A DNA stretch of 64,000 nt from Trichormus sp. M33_DOE_039. Lineage in GTDB: Bacteria; Cyanobacteriota; Cyanobacteriia; Cyanobacteriales; Nostocaceae. The notes below the pieces were generated by a model. The model saw nothing but the letters and a program-made list of their open reading frames with translations. It made no database searches and was not told the origin of the DNA. This document shows, one piece after another, positions 8,602 to 18,766 of the stretch. Position numbers and translations under genes: made by a program. The first letter of the stretch is position 1. Each line of letters begins with the position of its first letter. Where the stretch lies: contig DVDT01000060.1 in NCBI GenBank assembly GCA_015296085.1, positions 62,001 through 126,000 on the forward strand, given 5' to 3'.

Positions 8602-10338
8602 CTAGCGAATATTGACTTCTTGTAGATCATGATCTGGCTGCACATTCTGCACCTTAATCACTGGCTGAGTATTTTGGCTTACAGAAACTACATTGTAAGC
8701 CAAATTCTGGCTTTGAGGACGTAGCTTTTGATTGTACTCATTCAGCTTCAATTGAGCTTGAGCATACACAGGGGTATCTTTGGGAATTTTGCGGAGAAAT
8801 TTCACCGCATGAGCAAAGTTGCCTGCTAGTGCCTGTTTCCGGGCTTGATGTAAAAAATAAGCGGCTCTAATTTGGCGTTTTTGATTGTATTCGACCAATT
8901 TCTTTTGTACCAAAGACCCAGCTGTACTTTCTTTGGGGATTTGGCGCAGATATTCTAATGCTGAGGAAAAATCTCTGGCTTCGGCTTTAGCGTAGGCTTG
9001 AGCCAACAAATTTTGTGTTTGTGCTTCGATATTTCCCTTGGCTTGCTTGGTTAACTCATTAACTTTAGTTTGCCAGTATAGAATATCAGGAACTTGATTA
9101 GCCGCAGAGAAAACATCTGACCATTTACCCTCAGCCAAAGCATTTTCAGCTACAGAATATATTTGTGCAGCTACCCGCCATTGCTGTTGCCATGTTTCGA
9201 TAGTAGCTTGGGCATCTGGATAAACATTACTATAAGTGGGAATCGACTTAGCTAGGGCGATCGCCTGTTTTAAATCCCCACCTTGATATTCTTTAGTCGC
9301 TTTATATAAAATATCGGTTTCGGATGGGGTGGGTGAAGTTTGTAATAAAGAATAACTCCCCACACCCATTAATAGAGAATTAACCGCCAGTCCTACTTTA
9401 ATTCCTGTCAGTAACGGCGATGATGATTCTGGGGTTGGTTCTGCTGGCTGCTCTTGACTTTTTTGAGTTTGAGGAACATGTGTCAGTGCAGTTTCCCAAA
9501 CCATTTGTCTCAGGACACGCAATACATCAGCCGCTGACTGAAAACGTTCTTGGTAATTGTAGCGGATCATCTGGCTCAAGATAGCTGCTAGATAATCGCT
9601 CACTGGCGTATCAGCCGAACGCCAAATAATCTCATTGGTCAGAGGATCTACTTTTAATTGCAGTGGTTCTAACCCAGTCAAAGCTTGAATCGCAATCATT
9701 CCCAAAGCATAAATATCACTATTGGGCTGGGTTTGGCCAATAAATTGTTCTGGTGGGATATAACCCAAAGAAGTCGTCGGAGCTTGATAAATTGATAAGT
9801 CGGCATCCATGCCAAAATTGATTGATTGGATCGAGCCAAAATCAATCAGGACTAACTTCCCATTAACAGCACGTCTAATAATATTTTCTGGTTTAATATC
9901 ACAATGGATGACACCTTGGGAGTGAACAAACTCTAAAATTCCCAAAGCATCCTCTAAAAATACCGTAACTTCTTCCTCAGCCCACAGGCAACCCCATTGT
10001 TGACTAATGGGAAGTTCCGCCGATAAGGAATGACCAGCAATATATTCTTGCACCAGATAGAACCGCTCATTTTCTTCAAAACAAGCGATAAATTCGGGAA
10101 TTTGCTCGTGATTTCCTAGCAGCTTGAGAGTAGAGGTTTCTGTCAGAAAACGTAATCTGATTGTGTCTAGGTAACTAGGGTGTAGATTATTAACCTTAAG
10201 TTGTTTAACTACACATTTAGGTGTATGCGGGTACTGGATATCCACAGCCAAATATGTTTGTCCGAATACACCTGCACCCAGACTTTGGAGAATTTGGTAG
10301 CGTGCTTGCAGTACTTTACCGATCATGTTGTGGCTCAT
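8602..10338 (-). CDS. Membrane-anchored Ser/Thr protein kinase
   Basis: This 578-residue Hanks-type kinase has the glycine loop GAGVFGQT (21-28), catalytic Lys45 (CVVKQL), HCDIKPEN (145-152), DFGS (166-169) and GYIPPEQ, then a regulatory end. The catalytic loop has Cys in place of the usual Arg of HRD, as in many cyanobacterial kinases, so it may not need activation-loop phosphorylation. A Pro/Glu/Ser-rich linker (~295-310) leads to one membrane segment (~315-335), and a C-terminal half of TPR-like helices with the repeated phrase LRQIPK / LRKIPK. The kinase domain should be cytoplasmic and the helical part outside. The substrate is unknown. Confidence 0.88.
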   Translation of the reverse strand: MSHNMIGKVLQARYQILQSLGAGVFGQTYLAVDIQYPHTPKCVVKQLKVNNLHPSYLDTIRLRFLTETSTLKLLGNHEQIPEFIACFEENERFYLVQEYIAGHSLSAELPISQQWGCLWAEEEVTVFLEDALGILEFVHSQGVIHCDIKPENIIRRAVNGKLVLIDFGSIQSINFGMDADLSIYQAPTTSLGYIPPEQFIGQTQPNSDIYALGMIAIQALTGLEPLQLKVDPLTNEIIWRSADTPVSDYLAAILSQMIRYNYQERFQSAADVLRVLRQMVWETALTHVPQTQKSQEQPAEPTPESSSPLLTGIKVGLAVNSLLMGVGSYSLLQTSPTPSETDILYKATKEYQGGDLKQAIALAKSIPTYSNVYPDAQATIETWQQQWRVAAQIYSVAENALAEGKWSDVFSAANQVPDILYWQTKVNELTKQAKGNIEAQTQNLLAQAYAKAEARDFSSALEYLRQIPKESTAGSLVQKKLVEYNQKRQIRAAYFLHQARKQALAGNFAHAVKFLRKIPKDTPVYAQAQLKLNEYNQKLRPQSQNLAYNVVSVSQNTQPVIKVQNVQPDHDLQEVNIR

Positions 10339-10634
10339 GAGCTGGTTACTGAGTTAGTCCTTATATAAGTTTTCCTCCCTTCCCTACTGTTTCCGGAATG
10401 ACTCAAAGATAAATCAGTAAGGCATGGAATTTTATAATTAGTAGCAGAATTATTAAGTATTTTTACTTTAAAAATAAGCTACGTTAATACTAAAGTTGCA
10501 CAATACCATAACTTAGTTCCTGAGTAGGTAGTCATGATTAACTATTCAACCTGGAATTAAATCCCAATCCAAAATCTAAAATTGGTATAAGTCCTAGCTA
10601 AAATAAAGAACGTAAGCATTTTCAGAAAGTTGAT

Positions 10635-11291
10635 ATGACATATCCGCCTGCTCCTTGGAGACTTGAAGGCTATGCCATTCAAACCTTGCATTGGGTTGAT
10701 GTAGATCAAACTGCTCCTTTTGTTCCCCCGGAATTAGAGATTGTTTCGCTATTACCAGGTAAAACTTTAGCAGGAATTTATCTATCTACCTATGAAGCTG
10801 GTTCTGTATTAAAATACAACGAATTAATCGTAGTCCCAGCTTTTGTAAGATATCAAAAACATACTGGAGCTTGGATTTCTCACATTTATGTTGATAATGA
10901 GGATTCTGTGGCTGGGGGCCGAGAAATTTGGGGATTACCCAAAGAAATAGCTGAATTTAGTTGGAATCATCTTGGTAAAGTCAGTGTCAGGCAAAATCAA
11001 TGTGAATTATGCCAGCTAGATTATAAAAAAGGAATGTTGAGCTTATCTACGTGGTGGCAACAAGAACTTACTGGTACGGCTTTCGGTAGTTTGGGTTCTG
11101 AATTATTATGTTTTCAAGCTCAGTTTAGGTCTCAAATAGGATTATTAACAGCTAATTTAGAAATTCCTCAACAAAGTCCTTTTGCGGCTTTAAATTTAGG
11201 TCAGCCTTGGTTAACCGTGAATTTACCAAATTTAGAATTAGTGGCTGGTGTACCACAATCATTGGGTAATCAAGTGATTAATGAACTCTAA
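10635..11291 (+). CDS. Acetoacetate decarboxylase family protein
   Basis: The 218-residue product has the ADC-fold pattern: PPAPWRLEG at the N-terminus, KYNELIVVPAFV (60-71) and GGREIWGLPKEIAEF (94-108). Lys103 lies where true acetoacetate decarboxylase carries its Schiff-base lysine. Many members of this family act on other substrates, including as aldolase-dehydratases, so acetoacetate is not assured. Its 3' end overlaps the last 4 bases of the convergent GTPase gene. The 296 bases upstream hold no other gene and carry the divergent promoters for this gene and the kinase. Confidence 0.75.
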   Translation: MTYPPAPWRLEGYAIQTLHWVDVDQTAPFVPPELEIVSLLPGKTLAGIYLSTYEAGSVLKYNELIVVPAFVRYQKHTGAWISHIYVDNEDSVAGGREIWGLPKEIAEFSWNHLGKVSVRQNQCELCQLDYKKGMLSLSTWWQQELTGTAFGSLGSELLCFQAQFRSQIGLLTANLEIPQQSPFAALNLGQPWLTVNLPNLELVAGVPQSLGNQVINEL

Positions 11292-12844
11292 GCTTCTGTA
11301 TCTTCTTCTACTACTTCAGTTTTCTGGGTAAGCGGTTTGACGACTTTAGCGATCGCCTCCTGCACAAATGCTTTAATAAATTCATCCCGACGGTTGATTT
11401 GAAACTGTCGCTGTACTACTTCTGTCATCCCACCATCACCCCAGTCTTGATCATGGCGAAAATATTCAATAAAACTTTTCCCAGCAATGCGGGTTAAATA
11501 TGCAGCTGTCACCCCTTGAATGGCTCTCCCTATGACAAATGTCGCTACATTTAGTTGTAAAGCTGTAGTTAGTAATTGAATTGCACCTTTGACTATCCCT
11601 AAACTGGCAATTGTCTTAGCTAAAGATAGGGCTAACTCTCGTCCCCGTTCCATGTTTAATTCACAACCATAGACTCTACCGATTTCTACGACCATTTGGG
11701 CATTGACGGCAGCAGTTGCTAGTAAATCTACTACTGGGAGCGGTGTCACTGATACTACACCTGCCCCAATCCACTGAAACCGCTCGACGATTTTATCAGC
11801 TTGGCGGCGGCGTTGAGCATCGATGAGTTTGCGCGCTTCTTCGCCTAGGCGCAGAGATTGCAAGAGAATGTTATCTGCTACTAAATCCTCACCTTCAGCT
11901 CGCAAAATAGCAGCCATGCGGCGTAGCAAGGGTACAATATCTGGTTCTGGTTGGAAGGTTTCCCCAGTTTCTAGTTGAGCAGATTGGGGATTAGCCGCGA
12001 TCGCCACAACATCATTCGTCGCAATAAATCCCCGCACCCGTTGCCGCAACCGTGCTAAGATTACCTCTTTATCTTCATCTGTATATAAATCTGTCTTGTT
12101 GAGAACTAGGAGCGATCGCTTACCAATTTCCGCTAAACCTCTGAGTGGTTCATACTCTGACCGTCGTAAATCATTATCTACCACAAACAATAGTAAATCT
12201 GCCTCGGTTGCCAATGCCCTGGCTAATTGTTCCCGTTCTGTTCCCGCTACCCCAGCCTCTAAAATCCCTGGGGTATCGGTAATTAAAATTTTCCTCTCCA
12301 GCCCTTTCAACCGCAAACAGTAGGTTTCCCCGGCTGTTGTTGTCCCCATTGGCGCGTCTACTCTCCCCACCATGCGCCCCATAATGGCATTCACTAGGGA
12401 AGTTTTGCCAGCACTCCCAGTTCCAAACACCACAACTTGAATCTCACCCCTGGCTAAGTTGGCTTCAATCTCCTTGGTACGGCTGAGTAAAGCTTGACGT
12501 GTGACTTCATCTTGAATTTGCGCCACCTGTTGTCTTACTGCTTGCAGGGTAGAAGAAGCCGCATCAGACTTCGCAGCCGGAATTTGTACTGGTGTCACCC
12601 GTTTACGACTGCGACGGGAACGCTGTTCACCAGCTTGTAATACCAGCACGTAATAGACAAAGGCAGCAACTAAACCGCCAACCAGGACAATAAGCAGCAA
12701 CAGCAGCAAATTACCTAGAAATGGCGAGTAGGATAATTGCCAATACAGACGAGACAGGGAATCAATTAGCCACAGGGCGAGTCCCAGAATCACAATTAAA
12801 CCAACAATTAACGTAACTAGGCGCGACAGAGGCATTGGTGGCAT
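11288..12844 (-). CDS. Membrane GTPase with DUF697 domain
   Basis: This 518-residue protein has two N-terminal membrane helices (about 8-28 and 44-70), a basic linker (RSRRSRKR), then an Era/TrmE-like GTPase. The GTPase shows G1 GTGSAGKTS (141-149), G3 DTPG (190-193) and G4 NKTD (249-252). The C-terminal part (~330-500) matches the DUF697 type, with hydrophobic segments (VVSVTPLPVVDLLATAAVNAQM) that may insert in or lie on the membrane. Family members are widespread in cyanobacteria and sit in the envelope; the function is unknown. The start ATG at 12844 gives MPPMPL; an ATG three codons on is equally possible. Confidence 0.85.
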   Translation of the reverse strand: MPPMPLSRLVTLIVGLIVILGLALWLIDSLSRLYWQLSYSPFLGNLLLLLLIVLVGGLVAAFVYYVLVLQAGEQRSRRSRKRVTPVQIPAAKSDAASSTLQAVRQQVAQIQDEVTRQALLSRTKEIEANLARGEIQVVVFGTGSAGKTSLVNAIMGRMVGRVDAPMGTTTAGETYCLRLKGLERKILITDTPGILEAGVAGTEREQLARALATEADLLLFVVDNDLRRSEYEPLRGLAEIGKRSLLVLNKTDLYTDEDKEVILARLRQRVRGFIATNDVVAIAANPQSAQLETGETFQPEPDIVPLLRRMAAILRAEGEDLVADNILLQSLRLGEEARKLIDAQRRRQADKIVERFQWIGAGVVSVTPLPVVDLLATAAVNAQMVVEIGRVYGCELNMERGRELALSLAKTIASLGIVKGAIQLLTTALQLNVATFVIGRAIQGVTAAYLTRIAGKSFIEYFRHDQDWGDGGMTEVVQRQFQINRRDEFIKAFVQEAIAKVVKPLTQKTEVVEEDTEA

Positions 12845-13037
12845 TGATCAATAATTAATTACCCAGATGCTTCTGATCTTAATAGTTTCAGTGTTTTTCA
12901 CCAGGGTAGACAAAAAAAACTTTTGATAAACTAAAATCGCATTGTGTATAAAATTTACTTATGAATCTAGATGAGGAGATGCCTACTTTTTGATAAACAA
13001 TAACCTCTAGCCTTGACTAATAGTGAGTTTCATAGTG

Positions 13038-14738
13038 ATGGCGATACCTAAATTCATATTCGATAGTTGGATACCAAAAAAATTCCACAGCCTCAGTATT
13101 AGACAAAAAATTGTTTGTGGCTACGTTTTAGCTTTGGGCATCGCGGTTTTAGGCACAATGTCAGGTTTAGTCATTGGCGATCGCTATTTTCAACAAGCTA
13201 GACAAAAAATGACTTTAGCCGATGAGGAAGGTGGCTTGTTAAGCGATTTGCAAGGAGTTTTGTTAGAAATTCATTCTCATGAACATGAGATGCTGTCTAT
13301 GTTAGGGCAACAGCAGGCTTTAAACCAAGAATATGTTGAAGTTCTCATCCATCAAACTGAAGCAGAAACAGTACTGACTAAGTTACGCGAGTTTGGCCAG
13401 ACTAATTCCCGCCAAGATTTACAAGCACTGCTCAAAAAGTATGATGGTGTGATAGGTGTGTATTTCCAGCGAATCAGGGAAATCAACGCGCAACAAAAAC
13501 CCCGAAATTTACAACCACAAGGTATCAACAGAACACCAACAGAATTAATCCTCTACTTTAGTAGAAGTCCAGAAATCAAGAGACTCATAGATTTTTCTCA
13601 TGAGTTAAGTGACTTAGTGAAAACGGCACGGAAACATCAGGATGAGGCAGATCAAGCGCAAAATCAGGCTGCGTTAATGCAGGCTCAAATTATCATTGGT
13701 AGTATTTTATTGTCAGTGGCGATCGCTAGTTTTTTAGCTATTTACACTAGCCTAATTATCACTCAACCTATTAATAGACTCACCAATATTGCCCAAGAAG
13801 TGACAAAAGCAGGCAATTTTGATTTACAAGCATCCGTAACAACAGAAGATGAAGTGGGTAGTTTGACGACTTCCTTCAACCAATTAATTCAACAAGTCAA
13901 GCATCTGTTGCTAGAACAACAAGCCCAAGCCCAAAAAAAACTCATTCAAAGTGAAAAAATGTCTAGCTTAGGGAGGATGTTAGCGGGTGTTGCCCATGAA
14001 ATTAATAATCCCGTCAATTTTATTTCTGGCAATTTAGTCCACGCCAAAACCTATATTGATGACTTATTGATACTACTGCAAACATATCAAGCCGAAATCC
14101 CTCACCCGCCCTCTGTGGTGGTAAATCTCGCCGAAGAAATTGATTTAGAGTTTCTCGCCCAAGATTTGCCAAAACTCATCGATTCCATGATGCTTGGGGT
14201 TGATCGCACGAAAGAAATTGTCAGAGGATTGAAAGATTTCTCTCGTCTAGATGAAGGGCAATTTCAACAAGTAGATTTACACTCTTGCATCGATAGTACA
14301 CTGTTGATTCTGAACAATCGCCTCAAAAAAGGTATAAGTGTAGTTCGTCAATATGGGGAAATACCAACAATTCCAGGTTATAAAGGTTTGCTGTATCAAG
14401 TATTTATGAATCTCCTTAGCAATGCCATTGATGCTTTAGAAGAAAAGTCAGCCGCAGATCCAAAATTTCAACCAGAAATCACCATTATTACGGAACGCTG
14501 TCAAAATAATACGGTAATTGCGCGCATTGCAGACAACGGCCCTGGTATTTCCGCAGAAACTCAAACAAAAATTTTTGAAATGTTCTTTACGACTAAACCA
14601 CGCGGTGTTGGTACAGGCTTAGGTTTAGCTATCACTCATGAAATTGTAGTAGAAAAACACCAAGGTAAAATTACCTGCCGTTCGGAATTAAATCATGGGA
14701 CAGAATTTGCGATCGCTTTTCTCATTTCTCATCCTTAA
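13038..14738 (+). CDS. Transmembrane HAMP sensor histidine kinase
   Basis: This is a 566-residue kinase. A first membrane helix (about 25-47) and a second (~212-236) enclose a mostly helical extracytoplasmic sensor. They are followed by a HAMP domain (PINRLTNIAQEVTKAG...), a coiled coil, and a dimerisation domain with the phospho-acceptor His320 in AGVAHEINNP. The ATPase domain has N box MNLLSNAIDAL, G1 ADNGPGIS, F box and G2 GTGLGLAI. The HEINNP form is of the HisKA_4/NtrB kind common in cyanobacteria. No regulator gene is adjacent, so its partner is unknown. A GTG 15 bases upstream (13023) is an alternative start; neither has a strong ribosome site. Confidence 0.88.
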   Translation: MAIPKFIFDSWIPKKFHSLSIRQKIVCGYVLALGIAVLGTMSGLVIGDRYFQQARQKMTLADEEGGLLSDLQGVLLEIHSHEHEMLSMLGQQQALNQEYVEVLIHQTEAETVLTKLREFGQTNSRQDLQALLKKYDGVIGVYFQRIREINAQQKPRNLQPQGINRTPTELILYFSRSPEIKRLIDFSHELSDLVKTARKHQDEADQAQNQAALMQAQIIIGSILLSVAIASFLAIYTSLIITQPINRLTNIAQEVTKAGNFDLQASVTTEDEVGSLTTSFNQLIQQVKHLLLEQQAQAQKKLIQSEKMSSLGRMLAGVAHEINNPVNFISGNLVHAKTYIDDLLILLQTYQAEIPHPPSVVVNLAEEIDLEFLAQDLPKLIDSMMLGVDRTKEIVRGLKDFSRLDEGQFQQVDLHSCIDSTLLILNNRLKKGISVVRQYGEIPTIPGYKGLLYQVFMNLLSNAIDALEEKSAADPKFQPEITIITERCQNNTVIARIADNGPGISAETQTKIFEMFFTTKPRGVGTGLGLAITHEIVVEKHQGKITCRSELNHGTEFAIAFLISHP

Positions 14739-14884
14739 GTTCCTAGTTTTCCATCTCTGATTTCTGCACAATAGGGACTGGGTATTGGGGATTAGGGACT
14801 GGGCATTGTGGTTAAAGGAAATTCTCCCTTGTCTACCTTGTCTCTCCTTGCCCCCACAAATAGAAACAAGGAGAAATCAACACT

Positions 14885-15409
14885 ATGGGACTGTTTGATC
14901 AAATTCTCAGTGCTGTAAACAACCCAAATCAACAAGGTAATATGGGTCAAATAGAAAATATCATCAACACTGTACAGGATTTGAGTACAACAACTGGTAC
15001 AGATCCAGGAACTATACAATCTGTTGTTGGGGTTGTAGGTAACTATGTGCGTTCTGCTTTACAACAGAAGCAAGCCACCGAGGGTAACGAATCAGCACAG
15101 GCTTTAGTCAATCAGTATGCTGGTAATTCTTTTGACCCCCAAGCTGTTAATTCCTTATTTTCCCCAGACACACAACAACAAGTTGCAGGAGTAACAGCCC
15201 AGCGTACAGGGTTAGATGCTAACACTATTCAACAATTACTACCTATTGTTGTACCTCTTGTGTTGAATTTCTTGCGATCTGGATCTAATGTGCAGAATGC
15301 TCAAACTGCTGGCAATCCAGTATTGAATAATTTCCTAGATGCAGACAGAGATGGTGATGTAGATATCGCTGATGCTATTCAACTAGCTAGTCGGTATGTC
15401 CGCAGATAG
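14885..15409 (+). CDS. DUF937-type protein with EF-hand-like C-terminus
   Basis: The 174-residue protein starts MGLFDQILSAV, typical of DUF937/YidB-like proteins, with repeated Gln/Asn-rich helices and a hydrophobic helix (IQQLLPIVVPLVLNFL, ~116-131). It ends in DADRDGDVDIADAIQLA, which matches an EF-hand or dockerin calcium loop. A good Shine-Dalgarno (AAGGAG, 14868-14873) lies 11 bases before the ATG. The function is unknown. Confidence 0.7.
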   Translation: MGLFDQILSAVNNPNQQGNMGQIENIINTVQDLSTTTGTDPGTIQSVVGVVGNYVRSALQQKQATEGNESAQALVNQYAGNSFDPQAVNSLFSPDTQQQVAGVTAQRTGLDANTIQQLLPIVVPLVLNFLRSGSNVQNAQTAGNPVLNNFLDADRDGDVDIADAIQLASRYVRR

Positions 15410-15459
15410 AAATAGGGACGGGTAATTGGGGACTAAGGACTAGGAAAGAGGGTATTGCT

Positions 15460-15507
15460 GAATCAGGAGATGAAAATTGAGATCCTGAAATTTCCAACTC
15501 CTGATTC
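15460..15507. terminator. Hairpin after the DUF937 gene
   Basis: The perfect 10-bp arms gaatcaggag (15460-15469) and ctcctgattc (15498-15507) are separated by 28 bases, starting 51 bases after the DUF937 stop, with a T/C-rich stretch following. It is probably a terminator or an intergenic repeat. Confidence 0.45.
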
Positions 15508-15698
15508 TCTCTACGTCTTTGCGTCTAGTCTTGCGGGTTCTGCGAAGCAGTATGCGCGAGATAAATCACAGTAAAATTAAGCAACGCCGGAAAGAGAAAT
15601 TTTCCTTCATTACTAACTCTATTCGTGGTGTCTTTTGCAAAAGTTAGTTTACCTGAATTTAGGGAATCCTAAATCCAGGTAACTATAGAATTATTGTT

Positions 15699-18551
15699 AT
15701 GAACAAATGGAAGATACGTAAATCAAAACAGCAGAGATTTCTTCTATTTGTATTCAATCGCACGATGATTATTCTGATCAACGTGGGGTTATGTTTAGAA
15801 TCAAGTGGGGCAATTGCTGGCAATCATACTGTAGAAACTGCACAAACAGCACAGACAAATTCAGCAGACACAACTCGCACGGCTGAAGAAGCTTATCAAG
15901 CCGGAAAGACACTATATCAGCAAGGAACAGCAGAATCTCTGCAACAAGCAATAGTTTTTTTTGAAAAGGCACTTTCACTGTATCAAAAATTAGGCGATCG
16001 CACATCAGAAGCATTTGCCCTTGCTCATCTTGGCAAAATCTACTCAGATTTAGGAAATCCCCGCAAAGCACTAGATTATTTGCATCCCGCTTTATTACTC
16101 AGACAACAAATTGGGGATAAAACTGGAGAAACTATTACTCTCAACAACATTGGCAATGTCTACTCAAATGTAGGAGAATTGCAAAAAGCATTAGAGCATT
16201 TTCAAAAAGCCCTGCTCATCAAGCAGAAAATAGGAGATCAACCAGGGGAAGCAATCACTCTCAATAATATTGGGAATGTCTACTTAGAGCTAGGAAACCT
16301 GCAAAAATCACTAGATTATTTTCAGCAATCCCTTACGCTCAGGCGACAAATAGGGGATAAATTGGGAGAAGCACGCACACTCAATAATTTAGGTACAGTT
16401 TACATAGATTTAGGAGAACAACCTCAGGCACTCAATTATCTGGAGCAAGCCTTACTCTCTTATCAAAAAATAGGCGATAAAAAACTAGAAGAATCTCATA
16501 TTCTCAATAACATAGGTGCAGTTTATTTAAATTTAGAAAAACAACAAAAAGCACTAGATTATTTTCAGCAATCTCTAACAATTAGGCGACAGTCTCAAGA
16601 TAAACTAGGAGAAGCACGTAGCCTTAATAATATAGGTGCAGTTTACTCAGATTTGGGGGATAAAAAACAAGCTCTCGATTATTTCCAACAAGCCCTACCT
16701 TTATTTCAATCTTTAGAAAATAAGTTAGGTTTGGCAGCTACATTAAATAATATTGGAAAAGTCCATTTAGCTTTAGGAGAGCAACAGCAAGCACTACAAC
16801 ATTTCCAAAAATCTTTACCTATCTATCAACAAGTTGGTAATAGAGCAGGAGAAGGTCAAACTATTTATCATTTGGCTTCTGTTCACCGTCATCAAGGTGA
16901 TCTGAATGCGGCTCTAGATCAAATTAAAATCGTTATCAAAATTGTAGAGGAATTGCGGACTCAAATTCACTCTCAAGAACTTCGCACATCCTATTTCGCT
17001 ACAGTTCAAGATTATTATCAATTTTATATAGACTTGCTAATGCAGTTGCATAAACAAAAACCATCTCAAGGGTATGATGCTCAAGCATTGCAAGCTAGTG
17101 AACAAGCTCGTGCCCGCAGTCTTTTAGAACTGCTGAATGAATCTAAAGCTGATATTCACCAAGGCATAGATCCACAATTAGTTGCTCAAGAACGCAACTT
17201 ACAGCAACAAATTGATAGTTTAGAAAAACGCCGAATACAGCTATCTAATAATAGTACCGATGCACAAATCAAAGCTTTGGAAACAGAAAATGAGGCACTT
17301 CTAGAACAATATCGGCAAGTCCAAACAAAAATTAGGGCTAAAAGTCCTCAATATGCTGCACTGACTCAACCGCAACCACTTTCACTCAAACAAATTCAAT
17401 CCTCAGTCTTAGATGAAGACACTGTACTTTTGGAATATTCTTTAGGGGAAAAACGCAGTCATCTTTGGGTTGTTAGCAATCAGAAAATCACCAGTTATGA
17501 ATTGCCTAAACGTGCAGATATTGAAGCTGCTGTGCAGAATTTTCGTCAAGCAATCACCACTCCATATTTGAAAAACAGCCCATCTATAAATACTTTATCT
17601 CAGTTAATACTTGCACCAGCAGCCCAGCAAATCAAAAATAAACGTCTAGTAATTGTTAGTGATGGGGCTTTACAGTATGTACCATTTGCGGCACTGAATA
17701 CATCTAATCTTCAGGAAAGTGGTAAGTATGAACCCTTATTGCTGCATCATGAAATCATTACTTTACCTTCAGCTTCTACATTAGCCATCTTGCGAAGTGA
17801 ACATAAAAATCGGCAACCTGCACTGAAAACATTGGTTGTATTAGCAGATCCGATTTTTAGTAGTGATGATGAACGTCTGCGGCGTAATGTTGAAGTATCG
17901 CGTCCACAGAGTTCAAAAAGTAATTTAGATACAGTTGCTTTAAACAGAGCTGCAATAGATTCCAACATCAGCTTTGAACGTTTACGCTTTACGCGTCAAG
18001 AAGCTGAAGGAATTTTATCACTTGTACCAACGAATCAAAGCAAACAAGCTGTTGATTTTACTGCTAGTCGTAGCACTGCTTTTAGTCAAGAATTAAGGCA
18101 ATATCGCATCGTACACTTTGCAACTCACGGCATTTTGAATAGTAAACATCCACAATTATCAGGCATTGTATTGTCTTTATTTGATGAACAAGGAAGACCG
18201 CAAAACGGCTTTTTGCGCTTGCACGATGTTTTCAATCTCAATTTACAGGCAGAACTAGTTGTATTGAGTGCCTGTCAAACTGGACTAGGAAAGGCCGTGA
18301 GGGGAGAAGGATTAGTAGGGTTAACTAGAGGATTTATGTATGCAGGAAGTCCACGGGTTGTAGTGAGTCTGTGGAGTGTAGATGACCAAGCAACATCGGA
18401 ATTGATGAAAATTTTCTATGAAAATATGCTCAAAAAAGGATTAACGCCTGCTGCTGCCTTGCGAGCAGCGCAGACGGAGATTTGGCGCACTCAGACATAT
18501 GCTGCGCCCTATTATTGGGCGGCTTTTACTTTACAGGGTGAATGGAAGTGA
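15699..18551 (+). CDS. Exported TPR-CHAT domain protein
   Basis: The 950-residue protein begins with a basic region and a hydrophobic segment (LFVFNRTMIILINVGLCL), a likely signal or anchor. From about residue 65 to 410 it has tetratricopeptide repeats of about 40 residues (LNNIGNVY / AL.YFQQAL pattern), then a coiled coil (~490-550). The C-terminal CHAT (caspase-like) domain keeps the dyad: His810 in HFATHG and Cys859 in LSACQTG. CHAT proteins are cysteine proteases related to caspases and separase; TPR-CHAT fusions are abundant in filamentous cyanobacteria and usually lack a known target. Here it stands alone, with no effector or defence gene beside it. Confidence 0.88.
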   Translation: MNKWKIRKSKQQRFLLFVFNRTMIILINVGLCLESSGAIAGNHTVETAQTAQTNSADTTRTAEEAYQAGKTLYQQGTAESLQQAIVFFEKALSLYQKLGDRTSEAFALAHLGKIYSDLGNPRKALDYLHPALLLRQQIGDKTGETITLNNIGNVYSNVGELQKALEHFQKALLIKQKIGDQPGEAITLNNIGNVYLELGNLQKSLDYFQQSLTLRRQIGDKLGEARTLNNLGTVYIDLGEQPQALNYLEQALLSYQKIGDKKLEESHILNNIGAVYLNLEKQQKALDYFQQSLTIRRQSQDKLGEARSLNNIGAVYSDLGDKKQALDYFQQALPLFQSLENKLGLAATLNNIGKVHLALGEQQQALQHFQKSLPIYQQVGNRAGEGQTIYHLASVHRHQGDLNAALDQIKIVIKIVEELRTQIHSQELRTSYFATVQDYYQFYIDLLMQLHKQKPSQGYDAQALQASEQARARSLLELLNESKADIHQGIDPQLVAQERNLQQQIDSLEKRRIQLSNNSTDAQIKALETENEALLEQYRQVQTKIRAKSPQYAALTQPQPLSLKQIQSSVLDEDTVLLEYSLGEKRSHLWVVSNQKITSYELPKRADIEAAVQNFRQAITTPYLKNSPSINTLSQLILAPAAQQIKNKRLVIVSDGALQYVPFAALNTSNLQESGKYEPLLLHHEIITLPSASTLAILRSEHKNRQPALKTLVVLADPIFSSDDERLRRNVEVSRPQSSKSNLDTVALNRAAIDSNISFERLRFTRQEAEGILSLVPTNQSKQAVDFTASRSTAFSQELRQYRIVHFATHGILNSKHPQLSGIVLSLFDEQGRPQNGFLRLHDVFNLNLQAELVVLSACQTGLGKAVRGEGLVGLTRGFMYAGSPRVVVSLWSVDDQATSELMKIFYENMLKKGLTPAAALRAAQTEIWRTQTYAAPYYWAAFTLQGEWK

Positions 18552-18636
18552 GAATAAACCATTTGTACGAATGTGCGATCGCTTCACCAATTTGCCGTAA
18601 ACTTTTCCTCTTCTATAAACTAGTGTTCTGGCAAGG

Positions 18637-18733
18637 CAACTTTGCTTGGTAAATAAGTTAGTAGTAAGGACTTTAGTCCTTGACTTGAAGGCTAAAGCCC
18701 TCACTACGAACTCAGCAAAGTTTGCTTGGTGAA
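18637..18733. repeat. Intergenic hairpin repeat flanked by direct repeats
   Basis: The arms at 18661-18681 (gtagtaaggactttagtcct) and 18688-18707 (aaggctaaagccctcactac) form an imperfect stem of about 16 of 20 pairs. Related direct copies of aactttgcttggt / aagtttgcttggt flank it. It fills most of the 215-bp gap between the CHAT gene and the convergent oxidoreductase gene, so it may serve as a two-way terminator. Elements with this ctttag/ctaaag core are common in Nostoc. Confidence 0.6.
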
Positions 18734-18766
18734 GTACTCGCCCTCAGCTTAATTTGGTCGTCAAAC

